Part shown: positions 5,366 through 6,081 of the stretch, one piece after another | Layout of the letters: each line of letters begins with the position of its first letter | How positions within the stretch are numbered: position 1 is the first letter of the stretch | NCBI GenBank assembly: GCA_025353235.1 | Contig: JANXQZ010000711.1 | Coordinates: 1 to 6,081, forward strand | Source of the DNA: Bryobacterales bacterium | Lineage (GTDB): Bacteria; Acidobacteriota; Terriglobia; Bryobacterales; Bryobacteraceae | DNA length: 6,081 nt | Direction of reading: 5' to 3' | The notes under the pieces: generated by a model | Databases searched by the model: none | Told to the model about the DNA's origin: nothing | Seen by the model: only the letters and a program-made list of their open reading frames with translations | Translations under genes and position numbers: made by a program

Positions 5366-6081
5366 TTAGACCATGGCTGGAATTGGTTCCTGCCTTGCGG
5401 TCTCGCGGGCTTTGAAGATTTTTCCTAACTTCAAAATTCCTTCTTCTATTCGCGACGGCTCCAGGCCGGCGAAGCTGATTCGTAAGCTATTTGCTTCCAC
5501 CTTCGACACTCCAAAGAACTTGCCGGGGAGATAGCTAACCCCTTCCCGTTCAGCGCGCTGCAGCAGTTCGCCTGCGTCCAGAGGCTCAGGCAGAGACACC
5601 CACAGGTTCATGCCCCCTTGGGGTTTGGTAAATTGGGTTCGTTCTGAAAAATGGGTCCTGCAAGCTTGGAGCGTGGCTGCCAGCCGCTCTCGTCCTGCCT
5701 CCAGCATGCGCTGGCGGTGCGTCTCGAGACGTCCCGATTGGGCGAAGCGCAGCAACACTGCTTGCGAGAGTTGGTCAGTGTGCAGATCGCTCCACTGTTT
5801 AGCTTCCGTCAAACGCTCGATCAGTGGGCGCGGTCCAATCACCCAGCCTACTCGGAGGCCTGGGAATGCCAACTTCGAGAAGCTCCTCAATAAGACGGTG
5901 CCGCCGGTCTCGTCCAATTGCTTCAGCGTCGGCGCGGGGTCGCCTGCATATCTGAGATCGCCGTAAATATCGTTTTCTACGAGCACTGGACCTTTAAGAC
6001 GGAGCAGTGCCTGACGGTTTTTCAAAGGCAGTGTGGCACCCGTGGGATTTTGGAAATTCGAGGTAACCACTACCACTTTCG
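5366..6081 (-). CDS. PLP-dependent fold-type I aminotransferase domain, possibly a MocR/PdxR-type regulator (5' part outside the window)
   Basis: The C-terminal ~238 residues of a PLP enzyme-fold protein are visible, and the frame is open to the window edge. Motifs in order are SNFQNPTG, then VENDIYGDLRY with the cofactor-contacting Asp and Tyr. The Schiff-base lysine is in LLRSFSKLAFPGLRVGW (codon 5875-5873). PQGGMNLWV and LRISFAGL follow, the latter with the substrate-carboxylate Arg. These place it in the subgroup of 2-aminoadipate aminotransferases (LysN type) and MocR regulators, where a GntR-type winged helix is fused in front of this domain. The N-terminus is missing, so the DNA-binding domain cannot be confirmed. 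In several bacteria the MocR protein PdxR sits beside pdxST and controls it in response to PLP. Here the gene is 120 bases upstream of pdxS on the same strand, unlike the usual divergent arrangement. A plain aminotransferase remains possible. Confidence 0.85.
   Translation of the reverse strand, partial: KVVVVTSNFQNPTGATLPLKNRQALLRLKGPVLVENDIYGDLRYAGDPAPTLKQLDETGGTVLLRSFSKLAFPGLRVGWVIGPRPLIERLTEAKQWSDLHTDQLSQAVLLRFAQSGRLETHRQRMLEAGRERLAATLQACRTHFSERTQFTKPQGGMNLWVSLPEPLDAGELLQRAEREGVSYLPGKFFGVSKVEANSLRISFAGLEPSRIEEGILKLGKIFKARETARQEPIPAMV

Overview
The window looks like ordinary chromosome of a Gram-negative soil-type bacterium with moderately high G+C content. The DinB sequence, the DXP-independent vitamin B6 genes (pdxS/pdxT) next to a MocR-like aminotransferase, and a tandem-palindrome intergenic element together suggest an Acidobacteriota-like host. 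That is inference from recall of family resemblance; no marker gene is present to prove it.

Left part (1-1144). The minus strand carries the decayed front end of a helix-turn-helix/GIY-YIG nuclease-type gene (about 315 to beyond base 1). It is broken by two frame changes. Bases 316-559 hold no convincing gene. A plus-strand gene at 560-1072 encodes a small two-helix membrane protein with a YcxB-like C-terminal domain. Bases 1073-1144 are a short intergenic stretch with one strong ribosome-binding sequence that does not clearly belong to the next gene.

Middle (1145-2485). dinB encodes DNA polymerase IV with all polymerase signatures and a beta-clamp motif. Its true start is uncertain. The conserved protein begins 33 residues after the first usable GTG, at a CTG codon, and a perfect 5-bp-arm dyad overlapping a TATACT box lies in between.

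Right part (2441-6081, all minus strand). Read in transcription order: the C-terminal part of a PLP-dependent aminotransferase-fold protein (possibly a MocR/PdxR-type regulator, cut by the window edge); a 120-base gap with three hairpins; pdxS; pdxT; a low-molecular-weight protein tyrosine phosphatase-like gene; and an aminoglycoside phosphotransferase/choline kinase-like gene. The last four are packed with a 1-nt gap, an 8-nt overlap and a 20-nt overlap, so they are almost certainly one transcript. PdxS and PdxT form PLP synthase: PdxT supplies ammonia from glutamine, and PdxS builds pyridoxal 5'-phosphate from a pentose phosphate and a triose phosphate. The aminotransferase-like protein may sense PLP. 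The role of the trailing phosphatase/kinase pair is unknown and is the most interesting open question here. The kinase gene and dinB converge and share 45 bp at their 3' ends.

I saw no RNA gene, CRISPR array, insertion sequence or recognisable defence or secretion system. The window is mostly housekeeping.
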